Source of the DNA: Castellaniella daejeonensis
GTDB taxonomy: Bacteria > Pseudomonadota > Gammaproteobacteria > Burkholderiales > Burkholderiaceae_B
Direction: 5' to 3'
DNA length: 64,000 nt
Assembly: GCF_039523555.1 (NCBI RefSeq)
Contig: NZ_BAAAFN010000014.1
Coordinates: 1 to 64,000, forward strand
The notes beneath the pieces were generated by a model. That model saw only the letters and a list, made by a program, of their open reading frames with translations. It made no database searches and was not told where the DNA came from. Below are positions 63,142 to 64,000 of this stretch, piece after piece. Numbering within the stretch: position 1 is the stretch's first letter; every line of letters starts with the position of its first letter. The position numbers and the translations under genes were made by a program.

Positions 63142-63519
63142 CTAGCCCCCGGCCAGCGTGTCCAGGCTGCCGGGGCCGCCTGCCAGCACGGGCAGTTCCT
63201 GGGCGCCGTCGATCAGCCGCCGCAGATGCTCGGCGCGCGGCTGCACCGCCCCCCAGTAGCGCGTGCCGGCCCGATCCTGCACCAGGATCGTGGGAAAGTT
63301 CTCGATGTCTTCGTCGCCCAGCCATTCCGGGCTGTCCTCGACGTCCACCCACAGGAAGGTCCAGCCGGGGTATTCGTCGGCCAGGGTCTCGAGCAGGGGG
63401 CGCCAGGCATCGCAGGTGCGGCACCAGGCGGCGCAGTAGCAGGCCACGCGGCGGCCGGCATCGGCGGCCAGCCGGTCGCGCAGGGCCTGAAGATCGGCGT
63501 GCGGATCAAACAATTTCAT
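63142..63519 (-). CDS. Thioredoxin-like protein with a CxxC active site
   Basis: A 125-residue thioredoxin-fold protein. The active-site motif is WCRTC (Cys33 and Cys36) in ACYCAAWCRTCDAW, followed by the usual cis-proline strand IENFPTILVQDRAG. No signal peptide is visible, so it is probably cytoplasmic. The preceding Cys in CYCAAWC is unusual. The ATG at 63519 (MKLFDPHADL) gives the family-like start; an ATG at 63531 would add four residues. It converges on rhlE and is divergent from the EI24-like gene. Confidence 0.85.
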   Translation of the reverse strand: MKLFDPHADLQALRDRLAADAGRRVACYCAAWCRTCDAWRPLLETLADEYPGWTFLWVDVEDSPEWLGDEDIENFPTILVQDRAGTRYWGAVQPRAEHLRRLIDGAQELPVLAGGPGSLDTLAGG

Positions 63520-63619
63520 GCAGACAGGCATCCTGTTCTTTGAATAAGATGATTGTATGGGTTCTGCGCGGACTGTCCCGCGCAGCCCGACCGGATCACT
63601 CCAAGGATCATTCCGCCGT

Positions 63620-64000
63620 ATGACGCACCAAGACCTCGCCCTGCGCAATCCCCGTGCTTCCCAAGGCCTGGCGCTGGTCGGCCAGGCCTTCCGCCGCGCC
63701 GCGGCCAGCCAACTGCACCCGCGCATGATTGCGGCCCTGTTCCTGCCGTTCGTGATTGCCTTCCTGGGCGCGGTCCTGCTGCTGTGGTTCTTCTGGCAGC
63801 CGCTGACCGGTTGGCTCGACCAGGAAGCCTCGTCCTGGGGCCTGTTCAACACCATCGACGGCTGGCTCGTCGCCGTGGGCCTGTTTTCGCTGAAGCTGTG
63901 GCTGGTGCCGCTGCTGGCGGCGGGACTGCTCCTGCCCATGGCGGGAATCCTGGGCCTGGTGATCGCCGCCGTGTTCGTGATGCCCATCGTGCTGCATCAC
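63620..64000 (+). CDS. EI24/CysZ-like membrane protein (5' part, runs off the window)
   Basis: The first 127 residues of an open frame that continues past the right edge. It begins MTHQDLALRNPRASQGLALVGQAFRRA and continues into hydrophobic helices (about residues 37-55, 85-105 and 107-127). The pattern, including the early SQLHPRM segment, resembles the EI24/CysZ domain family of proteobacterial inner-membrane proteins. The function is unknown here, and the missing C-terminal half prevents a firm call. It is divergent from the thioredoxin-like gene. Confidence 0.72.
   Translation, partial: MTHQDLALRNPRASQGLALVGQAFRRAAASQLHPRMIAALFLPFVIAFLGAVLLLWFFWQPLTGWLDQEASSWGLFNTIDGWLVAVGLFSLKLWLVPLLAAGLLLPMAGILGLVIAAVFVMPIVLHH

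Overview
This is a GC-rich window, densely packed with genes in short operons. The gene content and order (dusB-fis-purH-ruvC-ruvA, minCDE, fba-purC-purE-purK) point to a betaproteobacterium of the order Burkholderiales, most plausibly a relative of Bordetella/Achromobacter (Alcaligenaceae). That placement is inferred from gene order and protein character; no database search was possible. Nearly all of it looks like stable chromosome: I see no insertion sequences, CRISPR array, phage genes or long repeats, and no gene-free stretch over 300 bases.

Layout. 1-6.7 kb: a biofilm adhesion module, consisting of the C-terminal end of a giant RTX adhesin, a LapG-type periplasmic cysteine protease and a LapD-type c-di-GMP receptor. 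6.7-8.3 kb: tRNA-Arg(CCT), a YbaK-type deacylase and xerD. 8.4-13.2 kb: a molybdenum cluster with a ModE operator, modABC, modE, a linked epimerase-like gene and mogA. 13.3-18.6 kb: fba, purC, purE, purK, a Sua5/TsaC protein and a MaoC-like protein. 18.6-21.4 kb, minus strand: purU, a flavin reductase, pdxH, chaC. 21.5-30 kb: tcdA convergent with pabC-pabB and an unusually long, tandemly duplicated UvrA of about 1,907 residues. 30-35.4 kb: a YceI protein, a 42-residue basic protein with its own terminator, a glycosyltransferase, an acidic hypothetical protein, ettA, an isochorismatase-like hydrolase and a glycine-zipper lipoprotein. 35.4-38.5 kb: an acyl-CoA dehydrogenase behind a perfect 28-bp palindromic operator, and an AEC-family carrier. 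38.5-42.4 kb: minC-minD-minE and glnS. 42.5-46.7 kb: a CydA/CydB-like membrane pair and a CLC chloride channel. 46.8-56.3 kb: ruvB, then on the minus strand an MFS carrier, recQ, ruvA, ruvC, purH, fis, dusB and a UbiH-type monooxygenase. 56.4-64 kb: a CtaG-like protein, a BepA-type protease, a YheT-type hydrolase, an NTF2-like protein, a CHCC zinc-finger protein, ilvE, rhlE, a thioredoxin-like protein and the start of an EI24/CysZ-like membrane protein.

The most unusual item is the CydA/CydB-like pair at 42.5-44.9 kb. It aligns clearly with bd oxidase subunits, but subunit I has lost every haem ligand I can place (E. coli H19, H186, M393, E99, E107 and E445), so it is unlikely to be an ordinary quinol oxidase. 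Other points of interest are the four-ATPase UvrA, the LapD that stops before the end of its EAL domain, the ModE box, the TetR-like operator overlapping a -10 element, the 42-residue basic protein, and a 17-codon leader ORF whose stop overlaps the rhlE start.
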